In this document: piece after piece, positions 1 to 8,719 of the stretch
Layout of the letters: every line of letters starts with the position of its first letter
Numbering within the stretch: the stretch's first letter is position 1
Assembly: GCA_963783945.1 (NCBI GenBank)
Contig: CAWAPS010000024.1
Location: forward strand, 62,001-126,000
Direction of reading: 5' to 3'
DNA length: 64,000 bases
Source: CAWAPS01 sp963783945
GTDB taxonomy: Bacteria > Actinomycetota > Acidimicrobiia > Acidimicrobiales > Palsa-688
Notes under the pieces: model-generated
Told to the model about the DNA's origin: nothing
The model's input: the letters and a program-made list of their open reading frames with translations, nothing else
Databases searched by the model: none
Translations under genes and position numbers: made by a program

Positions 1-1037
1 TGCGCCCCGAGACTGACCAGTCCCGCCCGGCGATCCTGGTGGAGGGCCTCGAGAAGTCCTTCGGCCAGGTGCGGGCCCTCCGCGGCGTCGACCTGGCGGT
101 CCCTCGCGGCACCGTGCTCGGGGTTCTCGGGCCGAACGGGGCGGGCAAGACGACGGCGGTGCGCATCCTCACCACCCTCTTGCAGCCCGACCGCGGCAGG
201 GCCATCATCGAGGGCCGGGACGTCGTCCGCGACGCCGAGTCGGTGCGGCACATCATCGGCTTGGCCGGCCAGTCCGCGGCGATTCAGGAGGAACTCACCG
301 GCCGCGAGAACCTCGTGTTCTTCGGTCGCCTCCACCACATGCCCAAGGCCCACTGCCAGGAACGAGCGGCCGAGCTGCTGGAACGCTTCGACCTCGCCGA
401 CGCCGGCGACCGGCCGGCCAAGACGTATTCCGGGGGCATGCAGCGCCGGCTGGACCTGGCCGCCAGCCTGGTCGGGCACCCGAAGGTGCTGTTCCTCGAC
501 GAACCGACGACCGGTCTCGACCCCCGCAGCCGGATCGGGATGTGGGAGGTGATCCGGGACCTGGTCTCGGGTGGCACCACCCTCCTGCTCACGACCCAGT
601 ATCTGGAGGAAGCCGACGAGCTGGCCGACGAGATCGTGGTCATAGACCACGGTCTGGTGATCGCGGCCGGCACATCCGACGAGCTCAAGGACCGGGTCGG
701 GGGCGACGTCGTCGAGTTCACCGTTCCCAACCCGGCCCAGCAGCGGGCGGCGGCCGAGGCCGTCTCCGGCCTGAGCGACGGCGATCCCGCCATCGATAAG
801 GCCACCGGGCAGGTGAGCATACGGATTGGCAGGCGAGGGTCCGAGTCCCTCGTGCAAGCGGTCCGGCGCCTGGACTCGGAGGGAATCGCCATCCAGGGCC
901 TCGCCATGCACCGCCCATCGCTCGACGACGTGTTCCTCGCCATCACCGGTCGGACCACGCAGGAGGAGGACGGCGGCGAGATCCCCGAGGCCGAGCGGCG
1001 AGGAAAGATTCGCGCCACCAAGGAGGACGGGCCGTGA
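1..1037 (+). CDS. ABC exporter ATP-binding subunit (DrrA-like), 5' edge
   Basis: This is the cytoplasmic ATPase of an ABC-2 type exporter. The Walker A motif GPNGAGKT, the signature SGGMQRR and Walker B LFLDEPTTGLD are all present, with the post-LD extension typical of DrrA-type drug or lipid exporters. The reading frame is open to the window edge, and bases 1-2 (tg) would complete a start codon lying one base outside, giving an N-terminus RPETDQSRPAILVEGLEKSF. The first in-window start is GTG at 39. The stop overlaps the permease gene by four bases, so the two subunits are translationally coupled. The substrate cannot be read from the sequence. Confidence 0.93.
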   Translation, partial: RPETDQSRPAILVEGLEKSFGQVRALRGVDLAVPRGTVLGVLGPNGAGKTTAVRILTTLLQPDRGRAIIEGRDVVRDAESVRHIIGLAGQSAAIQEELTGRENLVFFGRLHHMPKAHCQERAAELLERFDLADAGDRPAKTYSGGMQRRLDLAASLVGHPKVLFLDEPTTGLDPRSRIGMWEVIRDLVSGGTTLLLTTQYLEEADELADEIVVIDHGLVIAAGTSDELKDRVGGDVVEFTVPNPAQQRAAAEAVSGLSDGDPAIDKATGQVSIRIGRRGSESLVQAVRRLDSEGIAIQGLAMHRPSLDDVFLAITGRTTQEEDGGEIPEAERRGKIRATKEDGP

Positions 1038-1861
1038 CATCAGTCGCCCTGCCGATCGAAGACGGCCCAGCCCGCTTCGCCCGAACACCCCCACTCGACC
1101 GGCTGCGCTGGGCCGTGGTCGACTCGCTGACAATCACCAAGCGCAACCTGCTGCTGTGGTGGCGGACGCCCGCTTACATCTTTTTCACTGTGGTGCAGCC
1201 ACTGATGTTCCTCCTGCTGTTCCGGTATGTGTTCGGGGGCGCCATACCGGTGCAGTCCCGCGGCGGATACGTCAACTACCTGGTCCCCGGGGTGATCGCC
1301 CAGACCGCGGCGTTCACCTCTTTCGGCACGGCCATCGCCCTGGCCCAGGAAGTGCAGAAGGGATCCATCGATCGCCTCAGGTCGCTCCCCATGGCTCGCT
1401 CAGCCGTGCTCATCGGCCGCCTCGGCGCCGATCTGATCCGCCTGTTCGTGACCGTCCTCGTCCTGATCGGGGCCGGCTACCTCGTCGGGTTCCGCTTCCA
1501 GAACGGCGCGGCCTCGGCGGTCGCAATGGTCCTCCTCGGGCTCGCCATCGGGGTGGTAGTGGCCTGCGTGTCGGCGTTCACGGGGCTCGCCATCAAAGAC
1601 GAGGAATCGGTCCAGGCCTTCGGGTTCATTTGGGTGTTCCCTCTGACGTTCGTCAGCGCCGCCTTCGTACAGATCCACAGCATGCCGGGAGCCCTGCAGG
1701 GCTTCGCCAACAACCAGCCGTTCAGCATCTTCATCGAGGAGATGCGGGCGCTCGCCCAAGGCGGTCCACTCATCGAGCACGGGTGGCAGAGCGCGGCATG
1801 GCTCATCGGTTTGCTAATCGTTTTCGGGGCTCTTGCCGTGCGGGCCTACAGGAGGGTGTGA
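1034..1861 (+). CDS. ABC-2 type exporter permease (DrrB-like)
   Basis: Membrane partner of the preceding ATPase. About 275 residues carry a hydrophilic N-terminus and roughly six hydrophobic segments in the ABC-2 arrangement, including the conserved stretch with LVPGVIAQTAAF and the later GFANNQPFS region seen in DrrB-type permeases. The GTG start overlaps the ATPase stop (GTGA). It ends one base before the tldD start, so exporter and TldD/TldE are probably one transcript. Exported substrate unknown. Confidence 0.92.
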   Translation: MTSVALPIEDGPARFARTPPLDRLRWAVVDSLTITKRNLLLWWRTPAYIFFTVVQPLMFLLLFRYVFGGAIPVQSRGGYVNYLVPGVIAQTAAFTSFGTAIALAQEVQKGSIDRLRSLPMARSAVLIGRLGADLIRLFVTVLVLIGAGYLVGFRFQNGAASAVAMVLLGLAIGVVVACVSAFTGLAIKDEESVQAFGFIWVFPLTFVSAAFVQIHSMPGALQGFANNQPFSIFIEEMRALAQGGPLIEHGWQSAAWLIGLLIVFGALAVRAYRRV

Positions 1862-1862
1862 C

Positions 1863-3383
1863 ATGTCTGGTGATGAGGGCGTGCCGGCGGTCGACGAAGC
1901 GTTCCTCGGGCTCCCCCTTGACGCCATCGCTGATGCCGCCCTGAGCGTGGCCCGCAAGGAAGGGGCCAGCCACGCCGAGGTGCGGGTGGGACGGACTCGG
2001 GACGCTTCGATCCGGGTCCGCGACCGAAGTCTCGAAGGGGCGGCCGAAGAGGAGACCTCCGGTCTGAGTGTCCGGGTCCTCCGGGAGGGCACCTGGGGGT
2101 TCGCCGCGACCACGGAGCTCACGCCCGAGGCGGCAGCCCGGGCGGCCGGGGAGGCCATCGACGTGGCCCGCACCTCCGAACCGCTCAATCACGAGCGGGT
2201 CGAGCTTTCCTCCGAACCGGCCCATCGCAGCAGCTGGGTCTCGGCCTACGAAGTGGACCCGTTCGCGATCGACCCGACCGATCGAGTGGCGCTCCTGACG
2301 GAATGGACCACCAGGCTGCTTGCCGATCCACGCGTCGACCACGCCGACGCCGGCCTCCTCGCCGTCCGGGAGAACAAGTTCTACGCCGACCTGGCCGGGG
2401 GCCGCACGGTGCAGCAGCGGGTCCGGGTCCATCCAACGGCCACCGCCATCGCGGTCGACGCCGGCACCGGAGCGTTCGAGAGCATGCGCACCCTGGCTCC
2501 GCCCGCCGGACGCGGCTGGGAGTATCTCCTCGGCACCGGCTGGAACTGGGACAGCGAGCTGGAGGAAATGCCCGAACTGCTGGACGAGAAGACCGCCGCC
2601 CCCTCTGTCGAAGCGGGCCAATACGACCTGGTCATCGATCCATCCAACCTTTGGCTCACCATTCACGAGTCCATCGGGCACGCCACCGAGCTCGACCGGG
2701 CCCTCGGCTACGAGGCGGCGTACGCCGGCACCTCGTTCGCCACGTTCGACCAGCTCGGCACCCTGAAGTACGGATCGCCGATCATGCACGTCACCGGAGA
2801 CCGCACCGTGGAGCACGGGTTGGCCACGACCGCTTACGACGACGAGGGGGTGGAATCACAGCAGTGGGACCTGGTGCGCGACGGCCTACTGGTCGGCTAT
2901 CAGCTCAACCGGGCCATGGCGGCCCGGCAGGGGCTCGGCCGCTCCAACGGGTGCGCGTTCGCCGATTCCCCGGGCCACGTCCCACTCCAGCGCATGGCCA
3001 ACGTGTCGCTGCAGCCCGCCCCGGGCGGCCCCACCACGGAAGAGCTCATTGAAGCCGCAGGCGACGGAATATACGTGGTGGGCGACAAGAGCTGGTCCAT
3101 CGATATGCAGCGGTACAACTTCCAGTTCACGGGCCAGCGTTTCTTCCGCATCCGAGCCGGCCGGCTCGCCGGCCAGTTGCGCGACGCCGCCTATCAGGGT
3201 GTGACGACCGACTTCTGGGGTTCGATGGAAGCCGTCGGGGGCGAGAGCACCTATGTCCTCGGGGGGGCGTTCAACTGCGGCAAGGGGCAACCGAGCCAGA
3301 TCGCCCCGGTGAGCCATGGCTGCCCGTCGGTCCTGTTTCGCCAGGTTCGCATCCTCAATGCCACCCAGGAGGGGGGACGATGA
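1863..3383 (+). CDS. tldD: TldD-family metalloprotease subunit
   Basis: TldD/PmbA-family protein of about 506 residues. The zinc-binding HEXXXH motif is visible as HESIGHATELDR near residue 266, which marks the catalytic TldD-type subunit rather than TldE. In characterised systems TldD and TldE form a heterodimeric protease that degrades unfolded peptides and trims some modified peptides such as microcin B17. The ATG at 1863 is chosen because AGGAGG lies 8 bases upstream and the permease stops at 1861. The 3' end overlaps tldE by four bases (ATGA). Confidence 0.93.
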   Translation: MSGDEGVPAVDEAFLGLPLDAIADAALSVARKEGASHAEVRVGRTRDASIRVRDRSLEGAAEEETSGLSVRVLREGTWGFAATTELTPEAAARAAGEAIDVARTSEPLNHERVELSSEPAHRSSWVSAYEVDPFAIDPTDRVALLTEWTTRLLADPRVDHADAGLLAVRENKFYADLAGGRTVQQRVRVHPTATAIAVDAGTGAFESMRTLAPPAGRGWEYLLGTGWNWDSELEEMPELLDEKTAAPSVEAGQYDLVIDPSNLWLTIHESIGHATELDRALGYEAAYAGTSFATFDQLGTLKYGSPIMHVTGDRTVEHGLATTAYDDEGVESQQWDLVRDGLLVGYQLNRAMAARQGLGRSNGCAFADSPGHVPLQRMANVSLQPAPGGPTTEELIEAAGDGIYVVGDKSWSIDMQRYNFQFTGQRFFRIRAGRLAGQLRDAAYQGVTTDFWGSMEAVGGESTYVLGGAFNCGKGQPSQIAPVSHGCPSVLFRQVRILNATQEGGR

Positions 3384-4768
3384 CCGGGGCGGCCCTTTCG
3401 TCACAGGAGTTGGTCGAGTTGGCCTTGGCCGCCTCCGACGCCGACGGATGCGTGGTTATCGCTGAGGACGTTACCGACGCCAACCTGCGGTGGGCCGGCA
3501 ACACCCTCACCACCAACGGGGTGTCGAGGAGCCGGCAGGTGACAGTGATCGCCGTCGTCGGCGGCGCCACGGGGGTGGTTACTCAGCAGGGCGTCACCCG
3601 CGACACCCTGGCTGAAGTGGTGGGCGCCGCCGAACACACCGCCCGCGGAGCCAGCCGGGCCGAGGACGAGTCGCCTCTGGTGGAATCGGCTGCCAGCTCG
3701 GGCCCCTGGGGCGAGCCCCCGGAGGAAACGTCGATCTCAGTGTTCTCCGAGTTAGCCCCCGCGCTGGGGGAGGCGTTCAAACGGGCCGACAGCGGCGGCG
3801 AGCTCCTGTTCGGGTTTGCCAGCCATGAAATGCGCACCACCTATCTGGGATCGTCGACTGGGCTGCGGTGCCGCTACGACCAGCCGACCGGGCACGTCGA
3901 GATAAACGCCAAATCATCGGACTACGCCCGGTCCGCTTGGTCCGGAGTGCCAACGACGGACTTCCGGGATATCGACGTGGAAGGCCTCACCGCCGACTTG
4001 TCCCGCCGCCTTGGCTGGGCGACGCGAGCGATCGAGCTCCCGCCGGGGCGCTATCAGACCATCCTCCCGCCGAGCGCGGTCGCCGACATGATGATCCCCC
4101 TGTACTGGGCCGCCATCGCCCGCAACGCCTACGACGGACGAACTGTGTTCAGCCGGCCCGGCGGCCAGACGCGCGTCGGTGAGCGGCTGACCGGGACCGA
4201 CGTCACCCTGCGGAGCGACCCGGGGGAACCGGGCATCGCGTGCGCTCCGTTCGTCACGGCCAGCCAGTCGTGGGCTGCGGCGTCGGTGTTCGACAATGGT
4301 TCGCCGATCGAGCCGACGTCGTGGATTACCGGCGGGGTGCTCACGTCGCTCGTGCAGACGAGGTACTCGGCCCGCTTGACGGCCCTCCCTTTCACCCCGT
4401 TTGTCGACAACCTCATCATGGATCCGGGCCCGGCGGCCGGCTCCGGTCTCGAGGATCTGGTCGGCGGGCTGGATCGGGGCCTGCTTCTGACCTGCCTCTG
4501 GTACATCAGGGAGGTCGATCCCCAGACCCTGCTGCTGACCGGCCTTACCAGGGACGGGGTGTACCTCGTCGAGGGGGGCGAAGTGACCGGCGCCGTCAAC
4601 AACTTCCGGTTCAACGAGTCCCCGGTCGATCTGCTGGCCCGCATCGAAGCGGCAGGCCGGGCCGAGCGGACCTTGGCCCGGGAGTGGAGCGACTATTTCG
4701 GTCGTACCGCCACGCCGGCCCTCCTGGTGAGGGATTTCAACATGTCGTCGGTGAGCCAGGCCTCCTGA
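3380..4768 (+). CDS. TldE/PmbA-family protease subunit
   Basis: Second member of the TldD/TldE pair, 462 residues, lacking the HEXXXH zinc motif as expected for TldE/PmbA. The C-terminal region with TRDGVYLVEGGEVTGAVNNF is typical of the family. The start overlaps the tldD stop (ATGA), so the subunits should be made in equal amounts. It is the last gene of the exporter-TldDE operon and faces pepA convergently across only 15 bases. No precursor-peptide gene is visible inside the window. Confidence 0.9.
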   Translation: MTGAALSSQELVELALAASDADGCVVIAEDVTDANLRWAGNTLTTNGVSRSRQVTVIAVVGGATGVVTQQGVTRDTLAEVVGAAEHTARGASRAEDESPLVESAASSGPWGEPPEETSISVFSELAPALGEAFKRADSGGELLFGFASHEMRTTYLGSSTGLRCRYDQPTGHVEINAKSSDYARSAWSGVPTTDFRDIDVEGLTADLSRRLGWATRAIELPPGRYQTILPPSAVADMMIPLYWAAIARNAYDGRTVFSRPGGQTRVGERLTGTDVTLRSDPGEPGIACAPFVTASQSWAAASVFDNGSPIEPTSWITGGVLTSLVQTRYSARLTALPFTPFVDNLIMDPGPAAGSGLEDLVGGLDRGLLLTCLWYIREVDPQTLLLTGLTRDGVYLVEGGEVTGAVNNFRFNESPVDLLARIEAAGRAERTLAREWSDYFGRTATPALLVRDFNMSSVSQAS

Positions 4769-4783
4769 TTCCGCGAGGCCAGC

Positions 4784-6256
4784 TCACTGGGCGTGGGCGA
4801 ATCCCCGGCCCAGTTCGATCAGGGTCCGGGTGCCCCAGCCGGTGGCCCCTCGGGTGATCCAGCCGTCTTCCGATTCCGCCCACGCCGGCGAGGCTATGTC
4901 GAGATGGGCCCATCGCCGCCCGCCGGCGAATTCCTGAAGGAAGAGCCCGGCCATGATCGTCGACGCGCCCGGGCCGGCAGAGACGTTCTTGAGATCGGCC
5001 ACTTCGGAATCGAGCTGCTTGCGATAACTCGGAATAAGCGGGAGCTCCCACGCCGGCTCGCCTGCTTCTGCCCCGGCCGTGATGACCTGCCGGACCAGTT
5101 CCTCGTCGGTACCGAGGACGGCCGCCACCGAATCGCCGAGGGCCGCCCGCTGCCCGCCGGTGAGGGTGGCGGCGTCGATGATCACGTCCGGTCGCTCCTC
5201 GGCCGCCAGCGACAGGGCGTCGGCCAACACCAGCCGCCCCTCGGCGTCGGTGTTGAGCACCTCGATGCTCTTGCCGTTGCGAGCGACGAGCACGTCACCC
5301 GGGTGGATGGCCGTCCCGCTCGGCATGTTCTCGGTGGCGGCCACCCAGGTCGTGACGTTCAACGGCAGGTCCAGCGCAGCGATGGCCAGGGTGGCACAGA
5401 CCACCGCCGCCGCCCCGCCCATGTCCGCCTTCATCCACATCATCCCGGCTGCGGTCTTCAGGGAAAGCCCTCCGGAATCGAATGTGATGCCCTTGCCGAC
5501 CAAGGCGATGTCAGTCACCCCGGCGGCGCGGGGCCGGCCCGCTCGGCGGGGCCGGTCGGCGTTCCGATAGGAGAGGCGAAGCAGGCGGGGCGGTTCGGCC
5601 GCTCCCGCCGCCACTCCCGTGAGTCCTCCGAGGCGCTCGGCCGCGACGCGGTGCTCGTCCCACACGTCGACGTCCACCGAGGTTCCCGCCGCCGCTTCCT
5701 CCACGGCTTCGGCGAATCGGCGGGGGGTGAAGTCGCGAGCCGGTCGGTTGACCCAGTCGCGCGCCCGGCAGGTGGCGTCCACCGCGATCTGGCCTCGCTT
5801 GACCCCTTCCGTCCTGGCGCCCACGACCGACACCTGCTCGATTGCGGCGCTGTTCCTCACCCGCTGCGGGGCCCCGCTGTAGCGGTAAGAGCCGAGCCCG
5901 ATGCCTTCGACCACCGCTGAGGAAAGGTCCCGGCGTCCCGTGGCGAACGGCAGGGTGGTGGCCAAACGAGAGGCGCTGCCGGAGTTGCGAGCCAGGGCCG
6001 CCCCGGCTCGCCGTAATGCGTCGGCGTCGACCGCGCCCCGGTGGCCGACGCCGACCGCAATCACGGTCGAGCCGTCATCGGCGAGCAAGGCCTGGGTCTG
6101 TCCCGCTTTTCCTTCGAACCGGCGCTGCCGCAGATAGTCCGCGTCGATCTCGGCGCCGGCGCCTTCTGGCGTACTGAGATCGGCGAAGACGGGCACGCCG
6201 AGCACCGGAACGTCGCCCGGGACGGCGTCGGTGGAGGTGAACACGGGACAACTCAC
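4784..6256 (-). CDS. pepA: leucyl aminopeptidase (M17)
   Basis: Cytosolic M17 aminopeptidase of 490 residues that removes N-terminal residues with two divalent metal ions. The metal and catalytic signatures VGKGITFDSGGLSLK and NTDAEGRL are intact. The GTG start at 6256 is chosen because it overlaps the stop of the upstream adenosyltransferase (GTGA); the frame stays open further upstream, but that part is antisense-like sequence inside the neighbouring gene. It forms a two-gene operon with the adenosyltransferase. Confidence 0.93.
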   Translation of the reverse strand: MSCPVFTSTDAVPGDVPVLGVPVFADLSTPEGAGAEIDADYLRQRRFEGKAGQTQALLADDGSTVIAVGVGHRGAVDADALRRAGAALARNSGSASRLATTLPFATGRRDLSSAVVEGIGLGSYRYSGAPQRVRNSAAIEQVSVVGARTEGVKRGQIAVDATCRARDWVNRPARDFTPRRFAEAVEEAAAGTSVDVDVWDEHRVAAERLGGLTGVAAGAAEPPRLLRLSYRNADRPRRAGRPRAAGVTDIALVGKGITFDSGGLSLKTAAGMMWMKADMGGAAAVVCATLAIAALDLPLNVTTWVAATENMPSGTAIHPGDVLVARNGKSIEVLNTDAEGRLVLADALSLAAEERPDVIIDAATLTGGQRAALGDSVAAVLGTDEELVRQVITAGAEAGEPAWELPLIPSYRKQLDSEVADLKNVSAGPGASTIMAGLFLQEFAGGRRWAHLDIASPAWAESEDGWITRGATGWGTRTLIELGRGFAHAQ

Positions 6257-6864
6257 GGGGCATCCTCCTCGGGGAGCGGGGCGGCGACGTTTGTCCGGAC
6301 CTGGGATCCGACGCCCGCCTCCATGACGGCCCGCCTCGAGAGGAGAGACTCGCCTTGTTCCTGCCAGCGGGCCATCGTCCACAGGAGATCCGAGAGGCGG
6401 TTGAGATAGTGGACCACCACTGAACCGTCTGGAGCGGCGTCGAGCGAGCGTCGCTCCGCTCGGCGCACGGCGGTGCGGGCCACGTCGAGTGAAGCTGAGA
6501 CGTGGTCGTGGCCGGGAATCACAAAGTCTTTGAGCGGCGGGAACCGGCTTGACAGCTCGTCGATTCGCCCTTCCAGTTCGCTGACCATGGCGGCGGTCAC
6601 CAGTGACGCGCCGGGCGTCAGCTTGGGCCGGTTGGCCGGTGCGGTCGCCAGTTCGGCCATCAGCACGTACAGATCCCGTTCGAGCCCCACCAGGATCACG
6701 TCCAGCTCCGACTCCCGCTCGACGGCCGCCCTGACGACGCCCAGGGCGGCCTGGGCTTCGTCGACCGCGCCGTTCGCCTCGATGACGGGAGAGTTCTTGG
6801 GTACCCGCCCGCCATAGAGCAGCCCGGTCGTTCCGTCGTCCCCCTTGCGGGTGTAGATCTTCAT
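6253..6864 (-). CDS. cob(I)alamin adenosyltransferase, PduO type
   Basis: Transfers the adenosyl group of ATP to cob(I)alamin to make coenzyme B12. The N-terminus MKIYTRKGDDGTTGLLYGG is the nucleotide-binding signature of PduO-type enzymes, and the RRAERRSLD stretch in the C-terminal half matches the conserved helix of the family. At 203 residues it is of normal length. A TAGGCT box (6880-6875) sits 10 bases before the ATG, predicting a leader of only a few bases. The window also encodes a B12-dependent methionine synthase, though not in the same operon. Confidence 0.93.
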   Translation of the reverse strand: MKIYTRKGDDGTTGLLYGGRVPKNSPVIEANGAVDEAQAALGVVRAAVERESELDVILVGLERDLYVLMAELATAPANRPKLTPGASLVTAAMVSELEGRIDELSSRFPPLKDFVIPGHDHVSASLDVARTAVRRAERRSLDAAPDGSVVVHYLNRLSDLLWTMARWQEQGESLLSRRAVMEAGVGSQVRTNVAAPLPEEDAP

Positions 6865-6874
6865 GGCTCACGGG

Positions 6875-6880
6875 AGCCTA
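6875..6880 (-). promoter_or_regulatory. -10 box of adenosyltransferase-pepA operon
   Basis: TAGGCT on the minus strand, 10 bases upstream of the adenosyltransferase ATG. It matches the TANNNT boxes found close to starts across this window. Predicted transcript begins 2-4 bases before the start codon. Confidence 0.5.
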
Positions 6881-6960
6881 CCGGCCGACCCGAAGCGGGC
6901 GCGAATGGGCAGAGGCCGGCGAGGGACGGCGAGGAAAAGGGTGAGCGGGCCGCCGGCCGG

Positions 6961-8592
6961 TCACCAACCCGACTCGGTGACCCGGCCGCCCTCGACCACC
7001 CAGGTACGGTCGACCGCCAGAGTCTCGAGTAGCCACCTGTCGTGCGACACCACCAGCAGGGTGCCGTCGAAGCGCCCGAGAGCGTCTTCGAGCTGCTCAA
7101 TGGCCGGCAGGTCGAGATGGTTTGTGGGCTCGTCGAGCACAAGACAATTGGTTCCGGTCGCCATGAGGGCCGCGAGCAGGGCCCTGGTGCGCTCACCGGG
7201 CGACAGGGCACCGACGGACCGTCCGACGTGCTCGGCAACCAACCCGAACTTGGCGAGGGTCGACCGCGCCTCCTCGGGCCGCAGCCCGGTGACCGAGCTG
7301 AATCCGGAAAGCAGATCGCGGCCCCGGTCGAGGCCGAGGCGCCGCTGGTCGAGCTCCCCGACGACCACCGCCGGGCCGACGTAGCGCCGCCCCGCAGCGA
7401 GATCGGCCGCCCCGAACAGGGTACGCAGAAGCGTGGACTTCCCCCCTCCATTGGGGCCGGTGATGGCAATACGGTCCGCCCAGTTGACCTCGACATCGAT
7501 GGGGCCGAGAGTGAACTGGCCGAGAGCCACCTCGGCTCCTTCTAGGCGGGCGACCACATCCCCGCTGCGGCCCGCCACCGACAGATCCATGTGGAGCTGC
7601 CATCCCTCCCATGGTTTGGTGGCGGTGCCGAGGCGCTCGAGTGAGCGTTCGGAGCGCCGCACCTTGGCCGCCTGCTTTTCCGTGCGGTTGGTAAAGAACC
7701 CGCGCTGCGCCTTGTCGTGGTCCCGGGGTTTCTTGGCGGCCTTGCGCACCCCCGTCTCGGACCAGGCTCGCTGAGCGCGGATGCGCTCCTGCAATCGGGT
7801 CCGTTCGGCTACCCACGCCTCGAACTGCTCGGTCTGATGGGACCGGGCCAGCGCCCGGCGCTGGATGTACTCACTCCATCCGCCGGCGTATTCGGTGCCG
7901 GTGCGGTGGTGCTCCTCGATCTCGAGGATCCGGTTCACCGTCCGGTCGAGAAACACCCGGTCGTGGGACACCACCACGGCCGCCCCGGCGAACCCGGTGA
8001 GGAACCCCTCGAGCACGGCCAGGCCGGCGAAGTCCAGGTTGTTGGTGGGCTCGTCCAGGAGGAACACGTCGAACCTCGAAAGCAGGATGGCGGCCAGGCC
8101 CGTCCGGGCCGCCTCGCCTCCTGACAGGTGGCGGACCGCGACGTCGAGGCGCTCGGGCGGGAAGCCCACACTCGCCGCCACGGCGCCGACTCGGGCGTCG
8201 AAGTCGTCGCCTCCGACGGCCAGAAAATGCTCCAGGGAGTCGGAGTAGAGGTCGATGGCGGACGGGTCGCTTTGCAGGACGGCCGTGAGCCGGTCGAGAT
8301 CGGCGCCCGCCCGGGCCACCCCGGTGCGACGGGCCAGGTATTGGCGGACGGTCTCGTTCGCCTTGTCGTCGGGTTCCTGGGCCAGGTACCCAACCCGAAG
8401 ATCCCGGGGGGAACGCTCGACCTGGCCTGATTCGGGTGTGCGCAGGCCGGCCAGCAGCTGCAGGAACGTGGACTTTCCCACCCCGTTCGGGCCGACCACC
8501 CCGATGCGGGAGCGAGCCGTCACCGACAACGACACCCCGGCGAGCACCACCTTGGAGCCCTGGCGGAAGGTCAGGCCCGAGGCCGTGAGCAC
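6961..8592 (-). CDS. ABC-F family ATPase
   Basis: Soluble protein of 543 residues with two ABC cassettes and no membrane segments, the ABC-F layout. Members act on ribosomes (translation factors, antibiotic protection) or in unknown roles. Cassette 1 has GPNGVGKS and LSGGEAARTGLA with LLDEPTNNLD; cassette 2 has GPNGGGKS and LSPGERTRALLA with LDEPTNHLD. Between them is a basic, Arg/Lys-rich linker. The GTG start at 8592 follows a TAGCGT box by 8 bases, suggesting a leaderless mRNA. Which ABC-F subgroup it belongs to cannot be settled by eye. Confidence 0.92.
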   Translation of the reverse strand: MLTASGLTFRQGSKVVLAGVSLSVTARSRIGVVGPNGVGKSTFLQLLAGLRTPESGQVERSPRDLRVGYLAQEPDDKANETVRQYLARRTGVARAGADLDRLTAVLQSDPSAIDLYSDSLEHFLAVGGDDFDARVGAVAASVGFPPERLDVAVRHLSGGEAARTGLAAILLSRFDVFLLDEPTNNLDFAGLAVLEGFLTGFAGAAVVVSHDRVFLDRTVNRILEIEEHHRTGTEYAGGWSEYIQRRALARSHQTEQFEAWVAERTRLQERIRAQRAWSETGVRKAAKKPRDHDKAQRGFFTNRTEKQAAKVRRSERSLERLGTATKPWEGWQLHMDLSVAGRSGDVVARLEGAEVALGQFTLGPIDVEVNWADRIAITGPNGGGKSTLLRTLFGAADLAAGRRYVGPAVVVGELDQRRLGLDRGRDLLSGFSSVTGLRPEEARSTLAKFGLVAEHVGRSVGALSPGERTRALLAALMATGTNCLVLDEPTNHLDLPAIEQLEDALGRFDGTLLVVSHDRWLLETLAVDRTWVVEGGRVTESGW

Positions 8593-8600
8593 GACCGGTG

Positions 8601-8606
8601 ACGCTA
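8601..8606 (-). promoter_or_regulatory. -10 box of ABC-F gene
   Basis: TAGCGT on the minus strand, 8 bases before the GTG start; consistent with a leaderless transcript. Confidence 0.45.
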
Positions 8607-8667
8607 CCGGTTCGGGCGGTTCGGGCGGGCGAACCCGGTGAAGTTGCGAAGCGGCCCAGGTGCTTAC

Positions 8668-8692
8668 AACCCTCCAGTAGAACTAGAGGGTT
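8668..8692 (-). terminator. stem-loop after the DUF4282 gene
   Basis: AACCCTC (8668-8674) and GAGGGTT (8686-8692) form a perfect 7-bp stem with an 11-base loop, between the DUF4282 stop and the ABC-F promoter. There is no clear U-tract, so terminator function is inferred from position. Confidence 0.4.
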
Positions 8693-8719
8693 CAGGGTCG
8701 TGGAGCGCGGTTCAGCGTT

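Noticed and set aside
6257..6871. N-terminal extension of the aminopeptidase frame to nearly 700 codons
   Set aside because: It lies antisense-like within the adenosyltransferase gene in another frame; the GTGA overlap and protein family length fix the start at 6256.
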